DNA of 64,000 nt, taken from positions 1 to 64,000 of the forward strand of contig DWWN01000032.1 in assembly GCA_019119685.1 (NCBI GenBank), in the 5' to 3' direction. Positions 7,283 through 15,773 of the stretch are shown here, piece after piece (within the stretch, counting starts at the first letter, position 1; the number at the start of each line of letters is the position of its first letter). The position numbers and the translations under genes are program-made. Source of the stretch: Candidatus Faecalibacterium faecigallinarum (lineage in GTDB: Bacteria; Bacillota; Clostridia; Oscillospirales; Ruminococcaceae). The notes beneath the pieces are model-generated. The model ran no database searches. It saw only the letters and a list, made by a program, of their open reading frames with translations, and was not told the DNA's origin.

Positions 7283-8950
7283 ATGAAAAAGATGATTTCC
7301 CGCCGCAATTTCCTCAAGGCAGCCGCCCTGGCCGGCTCCGCCATGGCCCTGAGCGCCTGCGGCGGCAAGAGCTCCGCCAATGATAAAGCAGCCGCAGCCA
7401 TCGTGGTGGACGGCCCCGTCGAGTTCCCGCTGGCTGAGACCATCACCCTGACCGGCACCACCAGCTACCCCGCCGGCAGCGAATCGGAACCCAACAACCG
7501 CACCATCTTCAAGCGGCTGGAAGAGTCCACCAACGTCCACATCGAGTGGACTGCCATCCAGTCCGACCAGTGGGGCGACAAGATCAGCCTGAATATGTCC
7601 AACCCCAACACCCTGACCGACTTCATCTTCACCGCCGATTTCTCGGACAGCAACCTGCTGCGCTACGCCAGCCAGGGCGTGGTGATCCCTCTGGAGGAGT
7701 ACATCGACACCTGTATGCCCAACCTGCAGGCCGTCTTTGAAAAGTACCCCGAGTACCGCACCATGTGCACCGACACCGAGGGCCACATCTGGGCCCTGCC
7801 CTGGATCGAGCAGCTGGGCGTGGACAAGACCGCCATCCAGACGGTGGGCAGCATGCCCTTCATCAACACCAAATGGCTCAACTTCCTGGGCCTGGAAATG
7901 CCCCACAATGTGGACGATTTTGAGCAGGTGCTGATCGCCTTCCGGGACAACGCCGACCGCATCAAGAGCGAGTTCGGCATCGAGGGCGACATCATCCCCA
8001 TGTCCTGCATCGTCAACGACGGCGACCAGGACCCCGCCATCCTGATCAACGGCTTCGGCGAGGGCTACGGCGACCAGGACAAGAGCCGCCACATCGCTGT
8101 CACCAACGACCGCAAGGTCATCTGCGCCGCCGCCCAGCCCGGCTACCGCGCCGGCATCGAGTGGCTGCACAAGCTGTACACCGAGAACCTCATTGACCTG
8201 GAAGCCTTCACCCAGGAGTGGTCCACCTACGTTTCCAAGGGCAAGGCCGGCCGGTACGGCGTCTGCTTCACCTGGGACGTGGCCAACATCGACAACCTCA
8301 CCGACTGGGAGCCCCTGCCCCCGCTGACCGCCGACACCACCAACATCACCCCCTACAACGGCTCGTTCACCAGCGGCTTCAACCGCGGCCGCTGCGTGGT
8401 CACCGCCAAGGCGGCCAACCCCGCCCTGGTCTGCGCCTGGCTGGATCAGATGTACATCCCCATCCAGTCCGCCCAGAACAACTGGGGCACCTACGGCGAG
8501 GACGACGGCTTCGACATCTTTGAAATGTCCACCAACGCCGACGGCGAGCCGATGCTCAAGCACGCGCCCCTGGGCGACGAGTCCCCCGTGGAAGTCCGCG
8601 AGGCCGAGAGCGTCAACGGTCCTCTGGCCGTCCTGAACGACTACTACGACGTCTACGTCACCTGCCCCGACGACGCCCAGTATCGTCTGGACTGGATCGA
8701 GCAGATCTACACCCCCGAGATGCACAACGACTACGTCTTCCCCAATGTGTTCATGAGCAACGAGGACACCGAGACCGTTTCCGAGCTGGAGACCGACCTG
8801 TCCACCTACATGAACACCTGCAAGGCTGACTGGATCATGAACGGCATGGCCGACGGCGCCTGGGAGGAATACCTGGGCATGCTGGAGGAGTACCGCCTGT
8901 CCGACTACCTGGCCATCATGCAGAAGTATCTGGACGCCTACTACGCCTGA
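7283..8950 (+). CDS. Extracellular sugar-binding lipoprotein with Tat-like signal
   Basis: 555 residues, a long solute-binding protein of the type paired with LplB/YtcP permeases. The signal contains SRRNFLK (residues 6-12), a textbook twin-arginine motif, and the lipobox LSAC with lipid-carrying Cys26, so the mature protein should be anchored outside the membrane. The mature part is acidic and rich in Trp, Tyr and Asp, as in oligosaccharide binders. AAGGAG precedes the ATG. A terminator-like hairpin follows, which fits the usual higher expression of the binding protein. Ligand specificity for fructo-oligosaccharides or sucrose is inferred from the adjacent GH32 gene. Confidence 0.92.
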   Translation: MKKMISRRNFLKAAALAGSAMALSACGGKSSANDKAAAAIVVDGPVEFPLAETITLTGTTSYPAGSESEPNNRTIFKRLEESTNVHIEWTAIQSDQWGDKISLNMSNPNTLTDFIFTADFSDSNLLRYASQGVVIPLEEYIDTCMPNLQAVFEKYPEYRTMCTDTEGHIWALPWIEQLGVDKTAIQTVGSMPFINTKWLNFLGLEMPHNVDDFEQVLIAFRDNADRIKSEFGIEGDIIPMSCIVNDGDQDPAILINGFGEGYGDQDKSRHIAVTNDRKVICAAAQPGYRAGIEWLHKLYTENLIDLEAFTQEWSTYVSKGKAGRYGVCFTWDVANIDNLTDWEPLPPLTADTTNITPYNGSFTSGFNRGRCVVTAKAANPALVCAWLDQMYIPIQSAQNNWGTYGEDDGFDIFEMSTNADGEPMLKHAPLGDESPVEVREAESVNGPLAVLNDYYDVYVTCPDDAQYRLDWIEQIYTPEMHNDYVFPNVFMSNEDTETVSELETDLSTYMNTCKADWIMNGMADGAWEEYLGMLEEYRLSDYLAIMQKYLDAYYA

Positions 8951-8964
8951 TTTTGCCCCCGCAC

Positions 8965-9000
8965 CTCCGGGTGATCTGCCCCGGCCCGGAGCATCTTTTT
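8965..9000 (+). terminator. Internal terminator-like hairpin between binding protein and GH32
   Basis: CTCCGGG (8965-8971) pairs with CCCGGAG (8985-8991), followed by CATCTTTTT. It lies inside the operon, 14 bases before the GH32 ATG, and could be a leaky terminator or a 3' stabiliser for the binding-protein mRNA. Confidence 0.6.
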
Positions 9001-9013
9001 ACAGGAGGCTGCT

Positions 9014-10492
9014 ATGGACAGCACGACCTTACAAAAAGCCCGCGCCTATGAGGCGCAGCACGGCGCGGCCATCCCCGCCGCCGAACGTCCCGCCTATCAC
9101 CTGACCCCCTACATTGGCTGGATGAACGACCCCAACGGCTTTTCGTTCTATCAGGGAAAATACCATCTGTTTTATCAATACTACCCCTACGGCACCTTTT
9201 GGGGGCCCATGCACTGGGGACACGCCGTCAGCACCGACCTGCTGCACTGGGACTATCTGCCCGCAGCCCTGGCCCCCGACAGCCCCAGCGACAAGGACGG
9301 CTGCTTCTCGGGGTCGGCGGCCGAGCTGCCCGACGGCCGGCAGCTGCTGCTTTACACCAGCGTCCGCAGGGAAGAGCAGCCGGACGGCAAGACCCGGGAC
9401 GTGCAGACCCAGAGCGTCGCTGTAGGGGACGGCATCCACTATGAAAAGCCTTTCCAGACCCCTGTGCTGGATGAACGCCACCTGCCCGACGGGTTCAGCC
9501 GGTTCGATTTCCGTGACCCCAAGATCTGGCAGGAGCCGGACGGCAGCTATTCCGCCGTGCTTGTCGGGCAGGGCAAAACAGAGGGCGGCGCGGCCCTGCT
9601 GTTCCACAGCGCCGACGGTTTCCGCTGGGAATACGTCACCATCCTGGACGCCAGCCGCGGCGAATACGGCGTCATGTGGGAGTGCCCCGATTTCTTTGAG
9701 CTGGACGGCAAGCAGGTGCTGATGGTCGGCCCCATGGAGATGCAGGCCCGGGACGAATTCCACAACGGGCACTGCGTGATCGCCCTGATTGGCAGCTATG
9801 ACCCTGTGAACCATCGCTTTGTCCGCGAAAACGTCCAGCTGATGGACGAAGGCATTGATTTCTACGCTACCCAGACCATGCAGGCCCCCGATGGCCGCCG
9901 GATCATGACCGCCTGGATGCAGGCCTGGGCCGGCATCAGCGATCAGCCCCATGGGGCCAAGTGGTTCGGGCAGACCATCTGCCCGCGGGAGCTGCACATT
10001 CGGGACGGCCGTCTGATCCAGACCCCCGTTCGGGAGCTGGACGCCGCCCACGGCGCGCGTGTCCTGCACGAGAATGTCCTCATGGAAGGCGAGACAGCTC
10101 TGGAAGGCATTGGCGGCCGGGTGGCTGACCTCCGCGTGACCATCACTCCCGAGGGCAAGGAGTGCCGTGCTTTTACCATCAAGCTGGCCGCCGACGGCGC
10201 CCACTCAACCACCCTTACCTATGAGCCGCGCACCCGACGGCTCATCCTTGACCGGAGCCAGGCAGGGTTCCATCAGGATATCGTACACCTTCGCAGCTGT
10301 ACCGTGCACAGCCAGAGCGATACGCTCAGTCTCCGCATCCTTCTGGACCGCAACAGCATCGAGGTGTTCCTCAACGGCGGCGAGCAGACCATGACGGCCT
10401 GCATCTACACTCCGCCCGAAGCCGAACGCATCACCTTTGCCGCCGACGGCGCGGCCCGCGTCACCGTGGAGCAGTACGCGCTGCATCTGTAA
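9014..10492 (+). CDS. GH32 beta-fructosidase (sucrose/sucrose-6-phosphate hydrolase type)
   Basis: 492 residues, no signal peptide, hence cytoplasmic. It hydrolyses terminal beta-fructosides (sucrose, fructo-oligosaccharides or their phosphates). GH32 motifs are in order: WMNDPNG (residues 36-42, nucleophile Asp39), FSGSA (98-102), FRDPK (166-170, transition-state Asp168) and ECPD (223-226, acid/base Glu223), followed by the C-terminal beta-sandwich domain. ACAGGAGG precedes the ATG. It follows the import genes, and free fructose would pass to the divergent PfkB kinase. No PTS genes are seen, so an unphosphorylated substrate is more likely than sucrose-6-phosphate. Confidence 0.93.
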   Translation: MDSTTLQKARAYEAQHGAAIPAAERPAYHLTPYIGWMNDPNGFSFYQGKYHLFYQYYPYGTFWGPMHWGHAVSTDLLHWDYLPAALAPDSPSDKDGCFSGSAAELPDGRQLLLYTSVRREEQPDGKTRDVQTQSVAVGDGIHYEKPFQTPVLDERHLPDGFSRFDFRDPKIWQEPDGSYSAVLVGQGKTEGGAALLFHSADGFRWEYVTILDASRGEYGVMWECPDFFELDGKQVLMVGPMEMQARDEFHNGHCVIALIGSYDPVNHRFVRENVQLMDEGIDFYATQTMQAPDGRRIMTAWMQAWAGISDQPHGAKWFGQTICPRELHIRDGRLIQTPVRELDAAHGARVLHENVLMEGETALEGIGGRVADLRVTITPEGKECRAFTIKLAADGAHSTTLTYEPRTRRLILDRSQAGFHQDIVHLRSCTVHSQSDTLSLRILLDRNSIEVFLNGGEQTMTACIYTPPEAERITFAADGAARVTVEQYALHL

Positions 10493-10525
10493 TTCCCTGA
10501 AATCTTCTTCTCCTTCATCTTCTTT

Positions 10526-10569
10526 GGACACGGCCCCGCCCTGCTTTCGCACCAGGACGGGGCTGTGCC
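10526..10569 (+). promoter_or_regulatory. GC-rich hairpin between GH32 and the second LacI gene
   Basis: GGACACGGCCCCGCCCTG pairs imperfectly with CAGGACGGGGCTGTGCC around a short loop. No T tract follows. It ends shortly before the AGGAG of the next gene, so it may be an mRNA processing or attenuation element, or a partial terminator. Confidence 0.4.
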
Positions 10570-10586
10570 CTGTCAGGAGCACTGTC

Positions 10587-11582
10587 ATGATGAAAAAAAC
10601 CACCGCCCCCACCATGAAAGATGTGGCGGCCGAAGCCGGCGTCTCGCTGGGCACGGTCTCCAAGGTGTTCAATCACATCCCGGTAGGGGATGTATACCGC
10701 CAAAAAGTCGAACAGGCCGCCAGCAAGCTGGGCTATCAGGTCAACAGCTACGCCCGCGGCTTCAAAACCAACCGGACCCAGACGGTGGCCCTGGTCTGGC
10801 CTACGCTGCGCAATCCCTTTTACTGCTATCTGGCCGACGCCCTTGTGGGCACCCTGATGAGCCGCGGCTACCGGGCCATCGTCACCATCACCAACTACGA
10901 CAGCCAGGCCGAACAGGAATGTCTGAACATGGTCCGGCAAAACAAAGTGGACGGGGTCATCGCCCTGACCTACAATCCCAACCTGGAAGTAGACCCCGCC
11001 CTGCCCTTTATCAGCATCGACCGGCATTTCCGGGCCGGGGTGCCCTGCGTGGCCTCCGATAACTTTGGCGGCGGCCAGCTGGCCGCCCAGAAGCTGATCG
11101 AGCTGGGCTGCCAAAGGCTACTGTTTCTGGGGCAGGGCTCGGGCCTTGCCAACGAGACCGATAAGCGCCGCACCGGCTTTGAAGCCGCCTGTCAGGCCAA
11201 GGGTGTCCCGTTCGACGCCCTGTTCCTGGAAAACGAGACCGGGTTCGCGCCCTTTGAGCCCTTTCTGGTCGAGCACACCCGAAACGGCGCTTTTGCCTAC
11301 GATGGCATTTTCTGCAGCACCGACCGCCTGTGCTACGAGATCCGCAAGCGGCTGTATGCCCTGGGGGTGCGCGTCCCTGACGATGTGCAAATGATCGGCT
11401 TTGACGGCATCTACCGATTTGACAGCGAGGATCTGCACTGTTCCACCATCGTCCAGCCGGTACAGGACATTGCCCGCACCGCAGTGGACCTGCTGCTGAA
11501 CGAGAACGGCGCCTCTCTGCCCGCCCTGGTCTGCCTGCCGGTGCGCTACCAGTCCGGCGGGACCACCCGGGAGGCCCTCTGA
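10587..11582 (+). CDS. Second LacI-family transcriptional regulator
   Basis: 331 residues. The helix-turn-helix is TMKDVAAEAGVSLGTVSKVFN (residues 9-29 in two pieces) with hinge helix QKVEQAASKLGYQVN. The sensor domain contains TLRNPFYCYLADALVGTLMS and IGFDGI, typical of GalR/LacI. ATG 10587 follows AGGAG at 10575-10579. ATG 10590 is an equally readable alternative. It ends the transporter-GH32 operon, so this small locus has two LacI regulators. The TGTAA/TTACA palindrome at 5239-5253 could be its site; this is inference. Confidence 0.92.
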   Translation: MMKKTTAPTMKDVAAEAGVSLGTVSKVFNHIPVGDVYRQKVEQAASKLGYQVNSYARGFKTNRTQTVALVWPTLRNPFYCYLADALVGTLMSRGYRAIVTITNYDSQAEQECLNMVRQNKVDGVIALTYNPNLEVDPALPFISIDRHFRAGVPCVASDNFGGGQLAAQKLIELGCQRLLFLGQGSGLANETDKRRTGFEAACQAKGVPFDALFLENETGFAPFEPFLVEHTRNGAFAYDGIFCSTDRLCYEIRKRLYALGVRVPDDVQMIGFDGIYRFDSEDLHCSTIVQPVQDIARTAVDLLLNENGASLPALVCLPVRYQSGGTTREAL

Positions 11583-11631
11583 GTGTTTCCAGGCAAAACG
11601 GCACATAAAACCATATAAACGAATATAAACG

Positions 11632-11664
11632 AAAAACCCGGGGCCTGCGGCCTCGGGCTTTTTG
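11632..11664 (+). terminator. Rho-independent terminator of the transporter-GH32-LacI operon
   Basis: CCCGGGGCC (11637-11645) pairs with GGCCTCGGG (11649-11657) with one G-T pair and loop TGC, flanked by AAAAA on the left and CTTTTT on the right. Confidence 0.88.
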
Positions 11665-11831
11665 GGTTGGTGGGTCGGGTTGCGCTTGCTGATTTTTCCT
11701 GCGCCCGTCACGGCGGGCTTGCAAAAATCAGAGCGCGGCCCCTGCTCCGCCTCGCCTGTTTCGTCCGCTGGACGCGGCTCGGCTGCGCAGCAGTACAGGA
11801 CTCGAACGGGTCCGCGTCTGCTATGTCATGC
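11665..11831. other. Non-coding stretch downstream of tRNA-Val with a T-arm copy
   Basis: No gene is supported here. Short stems are present (for example GCCCGTCACGGCGGGC near 11703-11718) and a 15-base copy of the tRNA T-arm at 11793-11807. The layout looks like the scar of a tRNA-targeted insertion or a decayed second tRNA. Confidence 0.4.
11793..11807 (-). repeat. 15-base duplicate of the tRNA-Val T-arm
   Basis: GTACAGGACTCGAAC occurs here and at 11877-11891 inside the tRNA gene, 84 bases apart in the same orientation. Flanking bases do not rebuild an acceptor stem, so this is not a second functional tRNA. Confidence 0.7.
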
Positions 11832-11867
11832 AATAAAAAACCGAAGCCCTAGGCTCCGGTTTTTTAT
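11832..11867 (-). terminator. Terminator immediately downstream of tRNA-Val
   Basis: A-rich arm plus CCGAAGCC pairs with GGCTCCGG plus T-rich arm around CTA. The A/T flanks on both sides make it usable in both directions. It abuts the CCA end of the leftward tRNA. Confidence 0.88.
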
Positions 11868-11944
11868 TGGTGGACGGTACAGGACTCGAACCTGTGACCT
11901 CCTGCACGTCAAGCAGATGCTCTACCAGCTGAGCTAACCGTCCA
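11868..11944 (-). tRNA. tRNA-Val (anticodon GAC)
   Basis: The minus strand folds into a full cloverleaf: acceptor TGGACGG/CCGTCCA, D-arm GCTC/GAGC, anticodon stem TCTGC/GCAGG with loop TTGACGT (anticodon GAC), T-arm ACAGG/CCTGT with loop TTCGAGT, and an encoded 3' CCA. It reads valine GUC and GUU codons. It has its own promoter and terminator. Confidence 0.95.
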
Positions 11945-11980
11945 GATATTCTGTTGTGCGCCGCGTCCTGCGGCCCGATT

Positions 11981-12009
11981 ATGATACCATATTCCGCGGC
12001 AAAATGCAA
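11981..12009 (-). promoter_or_regulatory. Promoter of tRNA-Val
   Basis: Minus strand TTGCAT (12009-12004), 17-base spacer, TATCAT (11986-11981), 37 bases before the tRNA 5' end. Confidence 0.7.
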
Positions 12010-12056
12010 GAGGGAAACGACAGAAAAGAAAAAATTTCTGCGCGGGGGCGGGTGAA

Positions 12057-12085
12057 TTGCCATTCCCGCGCCGCTGTGCTATACT
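12057..12085 (+). promoter_or_regulatory. Promoter of the ruvCAB genes
   Basis: TTGCCA (12057-12062), 17-base spacer, TATACT (12080-12085), 47 bases upstream of the GTG start of ruvC. Confidence 0.75.
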
Positions 12086-12132
12086 ATAACAGTATATCTT
12101 TTTTGCGTGGAAAGGCAGGTCTGAGGCAGCAG

Positions 12133-12645
12133 GTGAGAGTGTTGGGCATTGACCCCGGCTATGCGATCGTGGGCTGGGGCGTTGTGGAGTATGTGGGCAA
12201 CCGGTTCGCGCCGGTGGATTTCGGCGCAGTGACGACCGACGCCGGCCAGCCTTTTGAAGAACGGCTCAGCGCCGTTTACGACGGGGTCTGCGAGGTGATC
12301 CACCGCACCCGGCCCGAGGTGCTGGCCATCGAAAAGCTGTTTTACCAACACAACCAGACCACCGTCATCGGGGTGGCCGAGGCCCGCGGGGTCATCCTGC
12401 TGGCGGCGGCCCAGGCCGGCCTGCCGGTGTACGAGTACACCCCCATGCAGGTCAAACAGGCGGTGACAGGGTATGGCAAGGCCGTCAAAAAGCAGGTGCA
12501 GGAGATGACCCGCATCCTGCTGCACCTGCCCGCCGTCCCCAAGCCCGACGACACCGCCGACGCGCTGGCCATGGCCATCACGTTCTGCCACACCAGCGCC
12601 AACCAGCTCACCCGGCTGACGTCGCGCAGCATCGGGCCCATTTAA
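12133..12645 (+). CDS. ruvC: Holliday junction resolvase RuvC
   Basis: 170 residues. This endonuclease cuts Holliday junctions during recombinational repair, acting with RuvAB. The acidic catalytic set is visible: Asp7 (LGIDPG), Glu67 (AIEKLF), Asp140 and Asp143 (KPDDTADALA). The GTG at 12133 is chosen because the protein then starts MRVLGIDPG as in the family and GAGG lies just upstream; the longer upstream frame has no homologous character. ruvA follows after 20 bases. Confidence 0.95.
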   Translation: MRVLGIDPGYAIVGWGVVEYVGNRFAPVDFGAVTTDAGQPFEERLSAVYDGVCEVIHRTRPEVLAIEKLFYQHNQTTVIGVAEARGVILLAAAQAGLPVYEYTPMQVKQAVTGYGKAVKKQVQEMTRILLHLPAVPKPDDTADALAMAITFCHTSANQLTRLTSRSIGPI

Positions 12646-12665
12646 TGTAGAACCGAGGATACGCT

Positions 12666-13274
12666 ATGATTTATTGCCTGAGCGGTAAGATCATCAAAAA
12701 GACGATGGACAGCGTGGTCATCTCCTGCGGGGGGGTGGGCTACTGCGCCCAGTGCCCCGCCAGCGTGGCCGCGGCCATGCCCGGCGCGGGGGCGGAGGGC
12801 ACCCTCTACACCGTGCTCAACGTGACCGAGAACGACATCAGCCTCTACGGCTTTGCCACCGAGGAGCAGCAGACCTGCTTCAAGCTGCTGACCGGTGTGT
12901 CCGGCGTGGGGCCCAAGGTGGGGCTGGCCATCCTCAGCGTGATGGAGCCGGACCGGGTCTATCTGGCGGTGTCGGCAGGGGACCACAAGGCCTTCAAGGC
13001 CGCCAGCGGTGTGGGGCCCAAGCTGGCCCAGCGCATCGTGCTGGAACTGAAAGACAAGGTGGCCAAGGGCGCCGCCGGCGCAGCCGCCCTCGAGGACCTG
13101 TCCGGGGTGTCGGCGGCAGCCAGCGGGGCCGGCAGCAGCCAGGCCATCGCGGCGCTGGTGTCCCTGGGGTACAGCCAGAGCGAGGCCGCCGTGGCCATCT
13201 CGAAGATCGACCCTGCGCTGCCGGTGGAGGAGATCATCCGGCTGGCGCTGCGCGGAATGGCAGGGGGGAGATAA
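12666..13274 (+). CDS. ruvA: Holliday junction DNA helicase subunit RuvA
   Basis: 202 residues, tetrameric Holliday-junction binder that recruits RuvB. It has the N-terminal OB fold (MIYCLSGKIIKK...), the two helix-hairpin-helix motifs GVSGVGPKVGLAIL and ASGVGPKLAQRIVLELKDK, a Gly/Ala-rich flexible linker and the C-terminal RuvB-binding helices (AIAALVSLGYSQSEAAVAI). ruvB begins three bases after its stop. Confidence 0.96.
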   Translation: MIYCLSGKIIKKTMDSVVISCGGVGYCAQCPASVAAAMPGAGAEGTLYTVLNVTENDISLYGFATEEQQTCFKLLTGVSGVGPKVGLAILSVMEPDRVYLAVSAGDHKAFKAASGVGPKLAQRIVLELKDKVAKGAAGAAALEDLSGVSAAASGAGSSQAIAALVSLGYSQSEAAVAISKIDPALPVEEIIRLALRGMAGGR

Positions 13275-13277
13275 ACC

Positions 13278-14330
13278 ATGCAGGAACAGGCGCTTTACGG
13301 TGCAAAAATGATGCAGCCGGGGCTGACGGCGGCGGACAGCGAGGAAAACAGCCTCCGCCCCCAGCACCTGGAGGACTATATCGGCCAGGAAAAGGTCAAG
13401 CAGAATTTGAAGATCTACCTCGAGGCGGCACGCCGCCGGGGCGAGGCCATGGACCATGTGCTGCTCTACGGCCCGCCCGGCCTGGGCAAGACCACCCTGG
13501 CCGGCATCATCGCCAACGAGATGGGGGTGCAGATCCGCATCACCAGCGGCCCCGCCATCGAAAAGCCGGGGGACCTGGCCGCCCTGCTGACCAACCTCCA
13601 GGAAGGGGACGTCTTGTTCATCGACGAGATCCACCGGCTGTCCCGTCAGGTGGAGGAAGTGCTCTACCCGGCGCTGGAAGATTACGCGCTGGATATCATC
13701 ATCGGCAAGGGGCCCAGCGCCCAGAGCATCCGCATCAACCTGCCCCGCTTCACCCTGGTGGGGGCCACCACCCGCGCCGGCCAGCTGACCGGCCCGCTGC
13801 GGGACCGGTTCGGCGTGCTGCTCAAACTGGAACTGTACAGCCCCGACGAGCTGGCCCAGATCATCCGGCGCTCGGCCGGCATCCTGGACCAGCCCATCAC
13901 CCCCGAGGGGGCCTATGAGCTGGCCAAGCGCAGCCGGGGCACCCCCCGTGTGGCCAACCGCTTCCTCAAGCGGGTGCGGGACTTTGCCACCGTGCTGGGG
14001 GACGGCGTCATCGACCGGGACGTCTGCCTGATGGCCCTGCGCCGGATGGACGTGGACGAGCTGGGCCTGGACGAGCTGGACCGCAGCCTGCTGCGGGCCA
14101 TCATCGAGATGTACGGCGGCGGGCCGGTGGGCCTGGAGACCCTGGCCGCCGCCCTGGGCGAGGAGGCCGTCACCCTCGAGGACCTGTGCGAGCCCTATCT
14201 GATGCAGATGGGCTTTTTGACCCGCACCCCCCGGGGCCGCTGTGTCACCCACCTGGCCTACGAGCATCTGGGGATGCGCCCGCCCGAGCACCTCGAACCC
14301 GAGGACAGCGGGCAGCAGACCATGTTTTGA
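13278..14330 (+). CDS. ruvB: Holliday junction branch-migration ATPase RuvB
   Basis: 350 residues, AAA+ motor of branch migration. It has [18 protein letters not shown] at the N-terminus, Walker [10 protein letters not shown], Walker [10 protein letters not shown], sensor [18 protein letters not shown] and a winged-helix C-terminus ending in RTPRGR. Length and motifs are normal. It ends the ruvCAB set. Confidence 0.97.
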   Translation: MQEQALYGAKMMQPGLTAADSEENSLRPQHLEDYIGQEKVKQNLKIYLEAARRRGEAMDHVLLYGPPGLGKTTLAGIIANEMGVQIRITSGPAIEKPGDLAALLTNLQEGDVLFIDEIHRLSRQVEEVLYPALEDYALDIIIGKGPSAQSIRINLPRFTLVGATTRAGQLTGPLRDRFGVLLKLELYSPDELAQIIRRSAGILDQPITPEGAYELAKRSRGTPRVANRFLKRVRDFATVLGDGVIDRDVCLMALRRMDVDELGLDELDRSLLRAIIEMYGGGPVGLETLAAALGEEAVTLEDLCEPYLMQMGFLTRTPRGRCVTHLAYEHLGMRPPEHLEPEDSGQQTMF

Positions 14331-14393
14331 TAGAGGGGCCCGCAGCCTTTGGCGGGCATAGAATGATAAAAACAGAGAGGGGATTGGATCTTT

Positions 14394-15749
14394 ATGGGAA
14401 AGTATTTTGGCACCGACGGCGTCCGCGGCATTGCGGGCGCGGACCTGACCTGTGAGCTGGCGATGAAGCTGGGCCGCGGCGTGGCCGCCGTCCTGACCGA
14501 CAGCACCGGCCGCAGGCCCCGCATCCTGATCGGCAAGGACACCCGCCAGTCGGGGGATATGCTGGAAGCCGCCCTGACCGCCGGCCTGTGCAGCGTGGGG
14601 GCCGACGTGGAGGCGCTGGGCGTTTTGCCCACCCCCGCGGTGGCCTACCTTGTCACCAAGTACAAGGCTGACGCGGGCGTCGTCATCTCGGCGTCCCACA
14701 ACCCGATGGAGTTCAACGGCATCAAGGTGTTCGCCTCCACCGGCTACAAGCTGCCCGACGAGGTGGAAGCCCGCATCGAGGCCCACATCGACAACGACTG
14801 CCGGGACATCCCTCTGGCCACCGGGGCCGCGGTGGGGCAGGTGTCCTGCCGGGCTGACGGCCTGCGGGACTATGTGGACTACCTGTACGAGGCCATCGAC
14901 GGGGATCTGTCGGGGCTGAACATCTGCATCGACTGCGCCAACGGCGCGGCCGCCGCGGTGGCCCAGAAGCTGTTCCCCCGGCTGGGGGCCAAATGCACCT
15001 TCTTCGGGGTGACGCCGGACGGCAAAAACATCAACGACGGGGTGGGCAGCACCCACCTGGAAAAGCTGGAAAAAGAGGTGGTGGCCGGCGGCTACGACTG
15101 CGGCATCGCCTTTGACGGGGACGCCGACCGGTGCCTGGCCTGCGACGAAAAGGGCCAGGAGATCGACGGCGACAAGATCATCGCCCTGCTGGCCATGATG
15201 ATGAAGGCAAAGGGCGCGCTGGACGCCGACACCGCCGTGGTGACGGTGATGTCCAACCTGGGCTTCATCAAGTTCATGGAGCGCCAGGGCATCCACACCG
15301 AAAAGACCGCCGTGGGCGACCGGTATGTGCTGGAGAATATGCGGGAGAACGGCTACGCCATCGGCGGTGAGCAGAGCGGCCATGTCATCCTGCTGCACCA
15401 CGCCACCACCGGCGACGGCGAGCTGACCGCCGGCAAGCTGCTCAAGCTGCTGGCCGCCAGCGGCAAAAAGATGAGCGAGCTGAACGGCATCTACGCACAG
15501 TTCCCCCAGGTGCTCATCAACGTGGAGGCCAACGCCGCCCAGAAGGCCGCCTACAAGGAGGACGAGGTGCTGGCCGGCTTTATCGAGAACGAGCAGCAGA
15601 AACTGATGGGGATGGGCCGGGTGCTGGTCCGGGTATCGGGCACCGAGCCCAAGATCCGCGTCATGGTGGAAGGCGAGGACCTGGACGCCATCCAGTCCTG
15701 TGCCGGCCGCATCGTGGAGCGGATCCGCAAGCGCATCCTCAGCAAGTGA
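14394..15749 (+). CDS. glmM: Phosphoglucosamine mutase GlmM
   Basis: 451 residues. Converts glucosamine-6-phosphate to glucosamine-1-phosphate for UDP-GlcNAc and peptidoglycan synthesis. It starts MGKYFGTDGVRG as in GlmM. The phosphoserine loop is SASHNPME with Ser101, the metal loop is DGDADRC, the sugar-binding loop is GGEQSGH, and the phosphate loop is RVSGTEPKIRVMVEGE. A GCCCGC/GCGGGC hairpin in the 63-base gap after ruvB suggests at least partial separation from the ruv operon. Confidence 0.97.
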   Translation: MGKYFGTDGVRGIAGADLTCELAMKLGRGVAAVLTDSTGRRPRILIGKDTRQSGDMLEAALTAGLCSVGADVEALGVLPTPAVAYLVTKYKADAGVVISASHNPMEFNGIKVFASTGYKLPDEVEARIEAHIDNDCRDIPLATGAAVGQVSCRADGLRDYVDYLYEAIDGDLSGLNICIDCANGAAAAVAQKLFPRLGAKCTFFGVTPDGKNINDGVGSTHLEKLEKEVVAGGYDCGIAFDGDADRCLACDEKGQEIDGDKIIALLAMMMKAKGALDADTAVVTVMSNLGFIKFMERQGIHTEKTAVGDRYVLENMRENGYAIGGEQSGHVILLHHATTGDGELTAGKLLKLLAASGKKMSELNGIYAQFPQVLINVEANAAQKAAYKEDEVLAGFIENEQQKLMGMGRVLVRVSGTEPKIRVMVEGEDLDAIQSCAGRIVERIRKRILSK

Positions 15750-15773
15750 CAAAAAGAACGGAAAGGGCAGACC

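Noticed and set aside
11781-11830. Second tRNA gene next to tRNA-Val
   Set aside because: Only the T-arm loop matches; no acceptor stem, D-arm or anticodon arm can be built.
12642-15752. Open frame of 1036 codons on the minus strand
   Set aside because: Antisense shadow of ruvA, ruvB and glmM; biased composition and no domain.
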